Assembly (NCBI GenBank): GCA_030613665.1
Contig: JAUWLN010000020.1
Location: forward strand, 1-16,415
DNA: 16,415 nt
Direction of reading: 5' to 3'
DNA from: Dehalococcoidia bacterium
Lineage (GTDB): Bacteria > Chloroflexota > Dehalococcoidia > Dehalococcoidales > RBG-16-60-22
This document shows positions 7,605 through 14,864 of the stretch, piece by piece. The notes beneath the pieces were generated by a model. The model made no database searches. It saw only the letters and a program-made list of their open reading frames with translations, and had not been told where the DNA came from. The position numbers and the translations under genes are program-made. The stretch's first letter is position 1. Every line of letters begins with the position of its first letter.

Positions 7605-8260
7605 ATCAGTTGCTTAAAGCAGACCTTCATATCCACACCGAATATTCAATGGATTGTGGTACGCCTCTGGATACGATTATTGAACGATGCCAGGAACTGG
7701 GAATCAACTGTATAGCCGTCGCCGACCATGGCACAGTTGAAGGGGCACTCGAATTGCAGCGTATTGCTCCATTCAAGATAATCGTCGCCGAAGAAATCCT
7801 GACTCCGTATGGTGAGATAATGGGCATGTTCCTTAAAGAGACGGTTCCCAGTGACCTCTCGGTGGAACAGGCTATCGCTCGCATCAGAGCGCAGGACGGC
7901 ATCGTGTGTATTCCCCACGCCTTTGATGTATTACGACCGTCGGCTTTGAGCCCGAGGGTTATTGAAGAGATTGCTAATGAAATCGAAGTCATTGAAGTCT
8001 TTAATGCGAGGAGCTTGCTCCATCACAGTTCCGAGAAAGTGCTGGCTTTTGCCCGTAAATACGACATCGCGCAAAGCGCCGGCAGCGATGCCCACGTACC
8101 TGGCTCTATTGGCGACGCTTATGTGGAAATGCCGGAGTTTGAAGGTCGCAGTGACTTCATCCAGGCACTGAACAAGGGTAAAATCATCGGACGCCGGACC
8201 AATCCGCTGATTCATTTCGCCAGCGCCTGGAACAAGTTGAAAAATCGTGCCCGGCGGTAA
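7601..8260 (+). CDS. PHP-domain metal-dependent phosphoesterase
   Basis: PHP-domain proteins are polymerase- and histidinol-phosphatase-type metal-dependent phosphoesterases. The 219-residue protein shows the full motif set: DLHIHT with His10 and His12, ADHG at 41-44, Glu64/Glu65, the PHAFD histidine at 106 and GSDAH at 161-165. These would bind a two- or three-metal centre. It has no signal peptide or membrane segment, so it is cytosolic. It starts with GTG in a GTGA overlap with the efp stop codon, preceded by a GGAAAGGGG ribosome binding site, so it is probably translationally coupled to efp. The substrate is unknown; relatives act on histidinol phosphate, nucleotides or 3',5'-bisphosphates. 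Its adjacency to a formyltransferase is the only hint. Confidence 0.87.
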   Translation: MNQLLKADLHIHTEYSMDCGTPLDTIIERCQELGINCIAVADHGTVEGALELQRIAPFKIIVAEEILTPYGEIMGMFLKETVPSDLSVEQAIARIRAQDGIVCIPHAFDVLRPSALSPRVIEEIANEIEVIEVFNARSLLHHSSEKVLAFARKYDIAQSAGSDAHVPGSIGDAYVEMPEFEGRSDFIQALNKGKIIGRRTNPLIHFASAWNKLKNRARR

Positions 8261-8264
8261 CAAG

Positions 8265-9086
8265 ATGTATAAATTGGGATGGTTTTCCACCGGGAGAGGC
8301 AAGGGGTCAAGAGGGCTGCTCAAAGCGGTACACGATAGCATAGAGTCGGGCGAAATCGATGCCGAAATCGCCTTTGTCTTCTGCAGTCGTGAATACGGGG
8401 AGACCGAACAGACCGATATCTTTCTCAGGATGGTGGAGGGTTATAGCATTCCACTGGTCACGTTTTCTTATCAGAAACACAAGGGCGAAGAGAGTGGTTT
8501 AGTCGGTTCCGGCGAAAGGCTGCCTTCGTGGCGACTTGTCTACGACCGTGAGATAATGGCAAGACTGCAGGATTTCAAGACCGACCTGTGTGTACTGGCG
8601 GGGTATATGCTTATCGTCGGGCCGGAGATGTGCCAGAAATATGATATGATAAATCTCCACCCGGCAGCACCCGGTGGCCCGGCTGGGACCTGGCAGGAAG
8701 TCATCTGGAAACTGATTGAGGCTGATGCGGAATCGACCGGGGCCATGATGCATCTGGTCACGCCGGAGCTGGACAAAGGACCGGTGGTGGCTTACTGCAC
8801 CTTTCCGATTCGCGGCCAGGCGTTCGACCGTCACTGGTCGAAGATAAAAGGCAAATCGGTGTCACAGGTGAAACAGGAACAGGGTGAGGAAAACGCTCTT
8901 TTTCAGCTCATCCGCCAGCACGGGGTAATAAGAGAGCTGCCGTTGATTACCGCTACCATTCAAGCGTTTAGCCGAGGCAGGATGAAAATTACGCCGGATA
9001 AACAGGTCGTTGACGCTCATGGGAAGTCAATAAGAGGCTGTGACCTCACCGCAGAAATCGATGAAAAAATTCGCGGCTCGCTCTGA
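8265..9086 (+). CDS. PurN-like formyltransferase family protein
   Basis: This has the N-terminal formyltransferase fold that uses 10-formyltetrahydrofolate as donor. The catalytic triad of the fold is present: Asn130 and His132 in INLHPA, and Asp170 in ELDKGP. It differs from true GAR transformylase (PurN). At 273 residues it is longer than the usual ~200, with an insertion around residues 65-90 and an extended C-terminus after about 178. After NLHP it reads AAPGGPAGTWQEV where PurN typically has the SLLP-type loop. The true acceptor may be GAR or something else. ATG 8265 lies 4 bases after the PHP gene; a GTG at 8247 in the same frame would overlap it by 14 bases. The ribosome binding site is weak. 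It is the last gene of the operon, before the terminator at 9110-9137. Confidence 0.8.
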   Translation: MYKLGWFSTGRGKGSRGLLKAVHDSIESGEIDAEIAFVFCSREYGETEQTDIFLRMVEGYSIPLVTFSYQKHKGEESGLVGSGERLPSWRLVYDREIMARLQDFKTDLCVLAGYMLIVGPEMCQKYDMINLHPAAPGGPAGTWQEVIWKLIEADAESTGAMMHLVTPELDKGPVVAYCTFPIRGQAFDRHWSKIKGKSVSQVKQEQGEENALFQLIRQHGVIRELPLITATIQAFSRGRMKITPDKQVVDAHGKSIRGCDLTAEIDEKIRGSL

Positions 9087-9109
9087 AATCAGAGCCGGAG
9101 AACAAAATC

Positions 9110-9137
9110 CCCCTCCCCCGATGGAAAAAGGGAGGGG
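9110..9137. terminator. Shared bidirectional terminator between convergent operons
   Basis: CCCCTCCC (9110-9117) and GGGAGGGG (9130-9137) form a perfect 8-bp GC-rich stem with a 12-base A-rich loop. On the plus strand AATTCATTTTATT follows the stem; on the minus strand GATTTTGTT follows. The hairpin sits between the convergent formyltransferase and clpP genes and can end both operons. Confidence 0.75.
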
Positions 9138-9167
9138 AATTCATTTTATTGTCAGGGCATTCCGGGG

Positions 9168-9794
9168 CTATTTCTTCGCAGCTTTCTTGCTGCCCTCTTC
9201 CGGTTTTTTCAGGACTTCGTCAACGAGGTTATATTCCACTGCCTGGTCAGCACTGAGGTAGAAATCACGGTCCGTATCATGGGCGATTTTCTCTAATTTC
9301 TGACCGGTATGCTTGACCAGGATACTTCTGATGATGTCCTGAACACGCATGATTTCGCGGGCGGCAATCTCAATGTCGCTGGCGTACCCCTGGGCACCGC
9401 CGAAAGCCTGGTGCATGTGGATGGTGGAGTTGGGCAGGGCATACCGTTTGCCCTTGGCACCGGCACAGAGCAACACCGTACCCATGCTCGCTGCCAGTCC
9501 AATACATATGGTGGACACCTCCGGCTGGATGAGCTGCATGGTGTCGTAAATTGCCAGACCGGCGTTGATAACACCGCCTGGGCAGTGAATATACAGGCTG
9601 ATGTCTTTGTCCGGGTCTTCCCGCGCCAGGTAGAGTAGCTGGGCGACGATTACATTGGCCACCTGGTCGTTAATCGGACTGCCCAGCATGACGATGCGCT
9701 CTTTCAGCAGAAGCGAATAGATGTCGAAGGCTCGTTCTCCCCGCCCCCCGCTCTCTATAACCATCGGTATGATATTCGCTGGATTGATATTCAT
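9168..9794 (-). CDS. clpP: ATP-dependent Clp protease proteolytic subunit
   Basis: ClpP is the serine peptidase barrel that degrades proteins fed by ClpX or ClpA/C ATPases. The 208-residue protein has the intact catalytic triad Ser103 (GLAASMG), His128 (HMHQAFGG) and Asp177 (DTDRDFYLSADQA). These positions match E. coli mature numbering with an offset of six. The short N-terminal extension before about residue 12 may be a propeptide. The nucleophile loop has GLAAS in place of the commoner GQAAS. The ATG overlaps the tig stop as ATGA, and GAGGGGG lies about 8 bases upstream, so translation is probably coupled to tig. It is the last gene of the operon. clpX, which often follows clpP, is absent: a terminator and a convergent operon come next. 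Confidence 0.96.
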   Translation of the reverse strand: MNINPANIIPMVIESGGRGERAFDIYSLLLKERIVMLGSPINDQVANVIVAQLLYLAREDPDKDISLYIHCPGGVINAGLAIYDTMQLIQPEVSTICIGLAASMGTVLLCAGAKGKRYALPNSTIHMHQAFGGAQGYASDIEIAAREIMRVQDIIRSILVKHTGQKLEKIAHDTDRDFYLSADQAVEYNLVDEVLKKPEEGSKKAAKK

Positions 9795-11113
9795 TTTTCA
9801 ACCCCCTCTTTTTTTGGTTTCCCTTTCTTCTCTTTCCCGCCTCCGGCTAGTTCCACCAGTCGCTCAACCGTTCTGCGTGTCAGCAGTATCTGTCGGATGG
9901 AATCGCGGGACGGTGGTGAATTCAGCGCTTTCTGCAATTCTCTTTTTTTATCAGCCGCGTTTTGCAGCATCGTTTCGATTTCTTCATCTATTTCCTTCTC
10001 GCTTACCTCTGCTTTTTCCGCCTCGGCAACTTTGCCCAGGACCAGAGACTGCGTTATTCTCCTGGTCGCCATCGGCTCCAATTCCTCGTGCAGCTGTTCT
10101 TCTGTTTTATTAATGCTCTTCAAATATTCTTCCATATTTGCGCCCTGCATCTCAAACTGCCGGGCTTGTTCATTAATCATGCGATGTATTTCAGTTTCTA
10201 CCAGCACCGGCGGAAATTCAACCTGAGACAGAGCGACTACGGCATCAACCACTTTTTCTTCAAAATCAGCCCTGGCTTTTGCCTCAGCGCGCAATTTCAG
10301 ATTTCTGGATACCTCCTCCTTCAGAGCGGCCATGTTTTTCACTTCTGGCCCCAGTTGCGCGGCGAATTCATCATTAAGTTTGGGCAATATCTCCTGTTTC
10401 ACCTCCAGCATCTTCAAAGTGAAACGGGCTTCTTTACCGGCGAATTCAGCGCGGGGATAGTCCTCGGGAAGCGTGAGAGCAAAGCTCCTGTCCTCTTCTT
10501 TCTTCATGCCGATGAGCTCCTTGGCAAAGCCCGGGGCCGGGGAAACAGAGTCCTGCATAACCAGGTACTGGACTCCTTCCCGGTTGATAAACGGCGAGTC
10601 ATCCACCTGGCTTTCCATATTCAATACCGCCAGGTCACCATAGGCGACGGCGCGGTCCACCGATTCCCAGGTTGCATTCTGGTGGCGAAGCTGCTCAATC
10701 ACTTCCTTTACATTCGCATCGGTCACTTTTACCGACTCGGGTTTCATTTTAACGCTTTGGTAATCTCCCAGCTGGACCACCGGCGCTAAAGGCACTATGG
10801 CCTTGAAGATAACCGGGTCAGTCTGCAGCACCTCAATCTCCGGTCGGGCAATGGTTTCTATCTGCTGTTCTTCGATTGCCTTTTCGTATGCCTGCGGCAG
10901 CAACTGGTTGATGGCATCTTCGAGAACGCTGTCGCTGCCCAGATATCGTTCCAGTACGGCACGCGGTGCCTTCCCTTTTCGAAAGCCGGGGATATTAGTC
11001 CGCCTGGCGAGGCGTTGGTAGGATTCCGCCATTGACGCCTCAACTTCCTGTGGTTCCATCTCAATGGTAAGAAATGCCTGGTTGTTCTCTGTCTTCTCTC
11101 TGGTTACTTTCAC
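9791..11113 (-). CDS. tig: Trigger factor
   Basis: Trigger factor is the ribosome-bound chaperone that shields nascent chains near the exit tunnel. The 440-residue protein has the ribosome-docking signature GFRKGKAPR at 43-51 in its N-terminal domain. An FKBP-like prolyl isomerase domain follows (about 150-240), then a long helical C-domain rich in Glu and Lys, and a basic Lys-rich tail (GGGKEKKGKPKKEG). Length is normal. The start codon is GTG (11113-11111), 7 bases after the MBL gene stop; no ATG lies at the conserved N-terminus KVTREKTEN. Its stop overlaps the clpP start by 4 bases, and tig-clpP is a common bacterial pair. Confidence 0.95.
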   Translation of the reverse strand: MKVTREKTENNQAFLTIEMEPQEVEASMAESYQRLARRTNIPGFRKGKAPRAVLERYLGSDSVLEDAINQLLPQAYEKAIEEQQIETIARPEIEVLQTDPVIFKAIVPLAPVVQLGDYQSVKMKPESVKVTDANVKEVIEQLRHQNATWESVDRAVAYGDLAVLNMESQVDDSPFINREGVQYLVMQDSVSPAPGFAKELIGMKKEEDRSFALTLPEDYPRAEFAGKEARFTLKMLEVKQEILPKLNDEFAAQLGPEVKNMAALKEEVSRNLKLRAEAKARADFEEKVVDAVVALSQVEFPPVLVETEIHRMINEQARQFEMQGANMEEYLKSINKTEEQLHEELEPMATRRITQSLVLGKVAEAEKAEVSEKEIDEEIETMLQNAADKKRELQKALNSPPSRDSIRQILLTRRTVERLVELAGGGKEKKGKPKKEGVEK

Positions 11114-11120
11114 TATTGCT

Positions 11121-12053
11121 TCACCATCTCAATCCGTGTTTTTTCTCTTGGAAATATTTCAGGAAACCGGTGACGTTCATGGCAACTATTCCGCTTGCCA
11201 GATATTGATATAGAGATTCCGATTCCCGAGCCGGTTCCAGTTCTGAATAAAGCTGCGCCCTTATTTTTTTGAAGGCAGCTTCAAAGCCTTCTTCGTTGAA
11301 AGTCCGGGATATGATTGTATTCCAGGTTTTAAGTTTGTTCGTGGCGATGTCTATGCTCTCTCTGACTCTGTCCGTGGCACCGAAGTGAGCGAAATAAATC
11401 AGGTCGGCATTTAGTTCCGTCAGTTTTTCCAGTGATGCCAGGGACAGTTCAAGGTCGAAGGCAGGGGGCGGCGTGGCGGGAACCAACACCTTACCTCCCG
11501 CAACTGAGATACCAATAGCATCGCCGCTGAATACACCGTTATTCCGGCTTTCCAGGATACATATTTGATGCGGGGCATGTCCCGGTGTATGGAGAACGCG
11601 CAGGCTTTGCCTCTCACCGAGTTTGAATACTTCGTCACCGGATACCGGTATAATTCTCTCTTCGTCAATCGGCGTTACCGGACCGGTCTTTTGCACCATT
11701 CTTTCGCCCATGGTAGAAGCAAAGCTCTTCATCAGTTTCTCCGGGTTAATCAGGTGTCGAGCGCCTTTATGGTGAACGATAACCTGCGCCTGCGGCAAAT
11801 ACTTCAGCAGCTCACCCGCCCCGCCGGCATGGTCCAGGTGGATATGGGTGGCGATGACGTAGTCGATTTCCGCCGGGCCGACTCCCGCTTTTTTTATTCC
11901 GTCCAGAACGGCGTTTACCGAGGTGGTCGGGCCGGTATCAACCAGCGCCTTTTTCTCTTCGTTGATGAGGTAAACGCTCCCCCACTCCGGGATGGAATAA
12001 AGCGCGTCGTCAATCAGGATTATGTTTTCGGCTACTTCTTTTATGTCAACCAT
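11121..12053 (-). CDS. MBL-fold metallo-hydrolase
   Basis: This cytosolic metallo-beta-lactamase-fold hydrolase has 310 residues. The dinuclear metal site is complete: His70, His72, Asp74 and His75 (THIHLDHAGG), then His159 (TPGHAPH), Asp178 (SGDAI) and His223 (FAHFG). The C-terminal third (about 235-310) is helical and resembles the extra domain seen in many MBL proteins of unknown substrate. GHAPHQICILE resembles the second motif of glyoxalase II-like and lactonase-like members, but the substrate cannot be inferred. The ATG follows the aspS stop codon with no gap, and the ribosome binding site (GAAGAG) lies inside aspS, so translation is probably coupled. Nothing in the window links it to DNA uptake or RNA processing members of the fold. 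Confidence 0.88.
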   Translation of the reverse strand: MVDIKEVAENIILIDDALYSIPEWGSVYLINEEKKALVDTGPTTSVNAVLDGIKKAGVGPAEIDYVIATHIHLDHAGGAGELLKYLPQAQVIVHHKGARHLINPEKLMKSFASTMGERMVQKTGPVTPIDEERIIPVSGDEVFKLGERQSLRVLHTPGHAPHQICILESRNNGVFSGDAIGISVAGGKVLVPATPPPAFDLELSLASLEKLTELNADLIYFAHFGATDRVRESIDIATNKLKTWNTIISRTFNEEGFEAAFKKIRAQLYSELEPARESESLYQYLASGIVAMNVTGFLKYFQEKKHGLRW

Positions 12054-13856
12054 TTACTCTTCTTCTTCACGCAAAAGGATATGCAGTTCGGTGAGCTGTT
12101 CTTCCGTTACCGGCGCCGGCGCATTGAAGGTCAGGTCAATGGCGCTCTGGGTCTTGGGGAAAGCAATCACCTCGCGAATGGTCTCTCTACCCGCCAGCAG
12201 CATCACGACACGGTCAATGCCCAGCGCGATGCCGCCGTGTGGCGGAGCTCCATATTCAAATGCCTCGAGCATATGCCCGAAGCGCTCTTCAACCTCATCA
12301 TCGGTATAGCCCAGCAGTCGGAACACTTTGCGCTGGAGTTCCGCCGTGTGTATCCTGAGGCTTCCGCCACCGATTTCAAAGCCGTTGCATATCATGTCAT
12401 AATGCTTACCGCGTGCTTTTCCCGGGGAAGTATCCAGAAACGGCTCGTCTTCAGTCCACGGTCTGGTGAACGGATGGTGCTCCGATTCCCAGTAACCGGT
12501 TTCTTTATTTTTCCTCAGCAGCGGGAAATTCTTGATGTAGGCGAATGCAAACCTATCGGGGTCAGCCAGTTTCAATCGTTGCCCTATTTCCTGGCGCAGT
12601 GCACCGAGCGAAACGTTTACCGTACTGGCATCCCCGGCCACTACCAAAAGCAGGTCGCCGATGGTTGCCTCCATGCGCTCTGCCATTTCTTTTACCTGTT
12701 CCAGCGCCAGGAATTTGGCCGCTACCGAGTGAATCATATCGTGAGTCATCTCATTCAGGCTGCCACCTTCTGCATCACCGAGGGCTATTGTTATCAGGCC
12801 GCCTGCTCCGCAATCACGTGCCAGCCGGTTCAGGTCATCAAGCTGTTTCCGGCTGTAAGCGGCGCAACCAGGCGCACGAATGCCTTTTACCCTTCCGCCA
12901 TCAGCAATGGCCGACGTGAAAATGCCGAAATTCGACTGCGCCGCGATGTCAGACAGGTCTTTCAGCTCGATGCCGAAGCGCAGGTCAGGCTTGTCCGTGC
13001 CATAGCGGTCCATAACATCGGTATAACTGAAGCGCGGGAAAGGTTCAGTTATTTTCATATCCGGCTTGATGGTCTTTACGAGAGTGATAAACAGTCGTTC
13101 CAGCAAGTTTAAAATGTCTTCGTCTTCAACGAAGCTCATTTCCAGGTCGAGCTGGGTGAATTCAGGCTGACGGTCGGCCCTTGTGTCCTCGTCGCGAAAA
13201 CAGCGGGCAATCTGATAATATTTCTCCATGCCAGCGACCATCAAAAGTTGTTTGAGCTGCTGCGGCGACTGGGGTAGTGCATAAAATTTACCGGCATGGA
13301 CACGACTCGGCACCAGATAGTCGCGGGCGCCTTCCGGAGTGCTCTTTATGAGTATCGGCGTTTCAATCTCAATAAAACCTTCCGCATCCAGGAAGTCGCG
13401 AATAAACTTCACCGTCTGGTGGCGGAGCATCAGGTTGCCCCGCATCCCGGCCCGCCGAAGGTCAAGGTAGCGATATCTGAGGCGCAGGTTTTCTTCCACC
13501 TCCACATCTTCATTGATGTAAAACGGCGGGGTTCGGGAAGGGTTAAGAATCTCGACGTCATGCGCCGTTACCTCAACCTCGCCGGTGGGCAATTTCAGGT
13601 TCTCCGTTCCCGGCGGACGCTTGGCCACCTCGCCGCTGACCCGCACCACAAATTCACTGCGCATCCGGTTGGCCACCTCGTGGCAGGCCTTCGATATTTC
13701 CGGATTGAAAGCGACCTGAACAATACCTTCCCGGTCACGGAGGTCAATGAAAATGAGGCCCCCGTGGTCCCGGCGCCGGTCCACCCACCCGGCCAGATTT
13801 ACCGTCTGCCCGATGTGTTCTTTTTTCAGTTCACCGCAACTGTGACTTTTCAGCAA
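12054..13856 (-). CDS. aspS: Aspartyl-tRNA synthetase (possibly Asp/Asn non-discriminating)
   Basis: AspRS attaches aspartate to tRNA-Asp, and in its non-discriminating form also to tRNA-Asn. The 600-residue protein has the bacterial layout. An OB-fold anticodon-binding domain (about 1-105) comes first. The class II catalytic core has motif 2 FRDEDTRADRQPEFTQLDLE (220-239) and motif 3 GIALGIDRVVMLLAG (542-556). The bacterial GAD insertion lies roughly at 285-425. Residues His31 (RRRDHGG) and Gly83 (RPPGTEN) match those linked to relaxed tRNA specificity in Pseudomonas aeruginosa AspRS. The start is TTG at 13856: the frame upstream contains no ATG or GTG before the pdhB stop, and AGGGA lies 7 bases before the TTG. 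pdhB ends 30 bases upstream, and the MBL gene follows directly. Confidence 0.96.
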   Translation of the reverse strand: MLKSHSCGELKKEHIGQTVNLAGWVDRRRDHGGLIFIDLRDREGIVQVAFNPEISKACHEVANRMRSEFVVRVSGEVAKRPPGTENLKLPTGEVEVTAHDVEILNPSRTPPFYINEDVEVEENLRLRYRYLDLRRAGMRGNLMLRHQTVKFIRDFLDAEGFIEIETPILIKSTPEGARDYLVPSRVHAGKFYALPQSPQQLKQLLMVAGMEKYYQIARCFRDEDTRADRQPEFTQLDLEMSFVEDEDILNLLERLFITLVKTIKPDMKITEPFPRFSYTDVMDRYGTDKPDLRFGIELKDLSDIAAQSNFGIFTSAIADGGRVKGIRAPGCAAYSRKQLDDLNRLARDCGAGGLITIALGDAEGGSLNEMTHDMIHSVAAKFLALEQVKEMAERMEATIGDLLLVVAGDASTVNVSLGALRQEIGQRLKLADPDRFAFAYIKNFPLLRKNKETGYWESEHHPFTRPWTEDEPFLDTSPGKARGKHYDMICNGFEIGGGSLRIHTAELQRKVFRLLGYTDDEVEERFGHMLEAFEYGAPPHGGIALGIDRVVMLLAGRETIREVIAFPKTQSAIDLTFNAPAPVTEEQLTELHILLREEEE

Positions 13857-13863
13857 GGCAAAT

Positions 13864-13868
13864 TCCCT
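13864..13868 (-). promoter_or_regulatory. Ribosome binding site for the TTG start of aspS
   Basis: On the minus strand AGGGA (13868-13864) lies 7 bases before TTG 13856. No ATG or GTG occurs in frame between the pdhB stop and this TTG, so the site decides the start. Confidence 0.6.
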
Positions 13869-13886
13869 GAATCCATACTCTATCGC

Positions 13887-14864
13887 TTATACGATGGCTT
13901 TGACTGTCTCGACGATGTTATCTTCCTGCGGCAGCACCAATCTCTCCAGCGAACGGTTGACCGGTATGATAACATCGGGGGTCGCCACCCGCTGTATCGG
14001 CGCGTCAAGGTGGTCGAACGCTCGTTCCTGAACGAGGGCCGCGATTTCCGCGCCAACGCCGCACGTTTTCATCGCTTCATGAGCAATAATGAGCTTTCCC
14101 GTTTTCTGCACCGAATTAATTATAGTGTCAATATCCAGCGGGCTGAGCGTTCGCGGGTCAATAACCTCGGCATCTATTCCTTCTTCGGCCAGTGTCTGAG
14201 CCGCATTCATTGTTTTCGGCAGCAGTGTTCCCCAGGCAACGATGGTGACATCTTTCCCTTCCTTTTTGACCTCCGCTTCTCCCAACGGAATCACATACTC
14301 CTTTTCCGGCACGGGCCCGCTCACACCGTAGAGAATCCCGGGCTCCAGGAAAATAACCGGATTGGGGTCTCTGATTGCCGATTTCAGCAGCCCTTTGACG
14401 TCGTAAGGCGTTGACGGCATAACCACTTTCAAGCCGGGCACATGAACAAACCATGCTTCAAAGCTCTGAGAGTGCTGTCCTCCCAGACCAATGCCTCCTT
14501 CCGCGGGCGCCCTGATGACCATAGACACCTCGGGATGACCCCCGGACAGGTAACGCATTTTGGCCGTCTGGTTGACGATTTCATCCATGCAGATGGTCAT
14601 CCAGTCGACGCGCATTATCTCAGCTATCGGTCGCATTCCCGCCATTGCGGCTCCCAGCGCATAACCAACAATCGCCGTTTCCGATATAGGGGTATCAAGC
14701 ACACGCTCATCGCCGAACGCTTCATATATACCCTTGGTGCCGCCAAAGCCACCGCCCAGTACCCCCACATCTTCCCCGATGAGAAATACCCTATCGTCTC
14801 GCGCCATCTCTTCTATGATGGCCTCGGCTATAGCCTCACGATATAATATCTGTCGCTCTGGCAT
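13887..14864 (-). CDS. pdhB: 2-oxoacid (pyruvate/acetoin type) dehydrogenase E1 component, beta subunit
   Basis: Together with the alpha subunit this forms the thiamine-diphosphate E1 heterotetramer that decarboxylates pyruvate, another 2-oxoacid or acetoin and passes the acyl group to lipoyl-E2. The 325-residue protein shows GEDVG (30-34), the PISE glutamate at residue 62 that activates thiamine, the central AEIMRVDWM segment, and GGQHSQSFEAWFVHVPG around the conserved His131. The C-terminal transketolase domain begins near 200 (VTIVAWG) and includes AHEAMKTCGVGAEIA. The ATG directly follows the alpha-subunit stop with no gap. Substrate cannot be settled; lengths and motifs fit the pyruvate/acetoin group. 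No E2 or E3 gene is in the window. Confidence 0.92.
   Translation of the reverse strand: MPERQILYREAIAEAIIEEMARDDRVFLIGEDVGVLGGGFGGTKGIYEAFGDERVLDTPISETAIVGYALGAAMAGMRPIAEIMRVDWMTICMDEIVNQTAKMRYLSGGHPEVSMVIRAPAEGGIGLGGQHSQSFEAWFVHVPGLKVVMPSTPYDVKGLLKSAIRDPNPVIFLEPGILYGVSGPVPEKEYVIPLGEAEVKKEGKDVTIVAWGTLLPKTMNAAQTLAEEGIDAEVIDPRTLSPLDIDTIINSVQKTGKLIIAHEAMKTCGVGAEIAALVQERAFDHLDAPIQRVATPDVIIPVNRSLERLVLPQEDNIVETVKAIV

Noticed and set aside
9080..9095. GCTCTGA / TCAGAGC inverted repeat over the formyltransferase stop codon
   Set aside because: The loop would be only 2 bases and no T-run follows; the hairpin at 9110-9137 is a much better terminator.
9962..10789. 275-codon plus-strand open frame
   Set aside because: It is antisense to tig, with a low-complexity Phe/His/Leu-rich translation typical of the complement of Glu/Lys-rich helices.
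11565..13112. 515-codon plus-strand open frame
   Set aside because: It is antisense to the MBL gene and aspS, both with complete catalytic motifs; its translation has no recognisable domain.
13296..14414. 372-codon plus-strand open frame
   Set aside because: It is antisense to aspS and pdhB and reads as a shadow of their codon bias.
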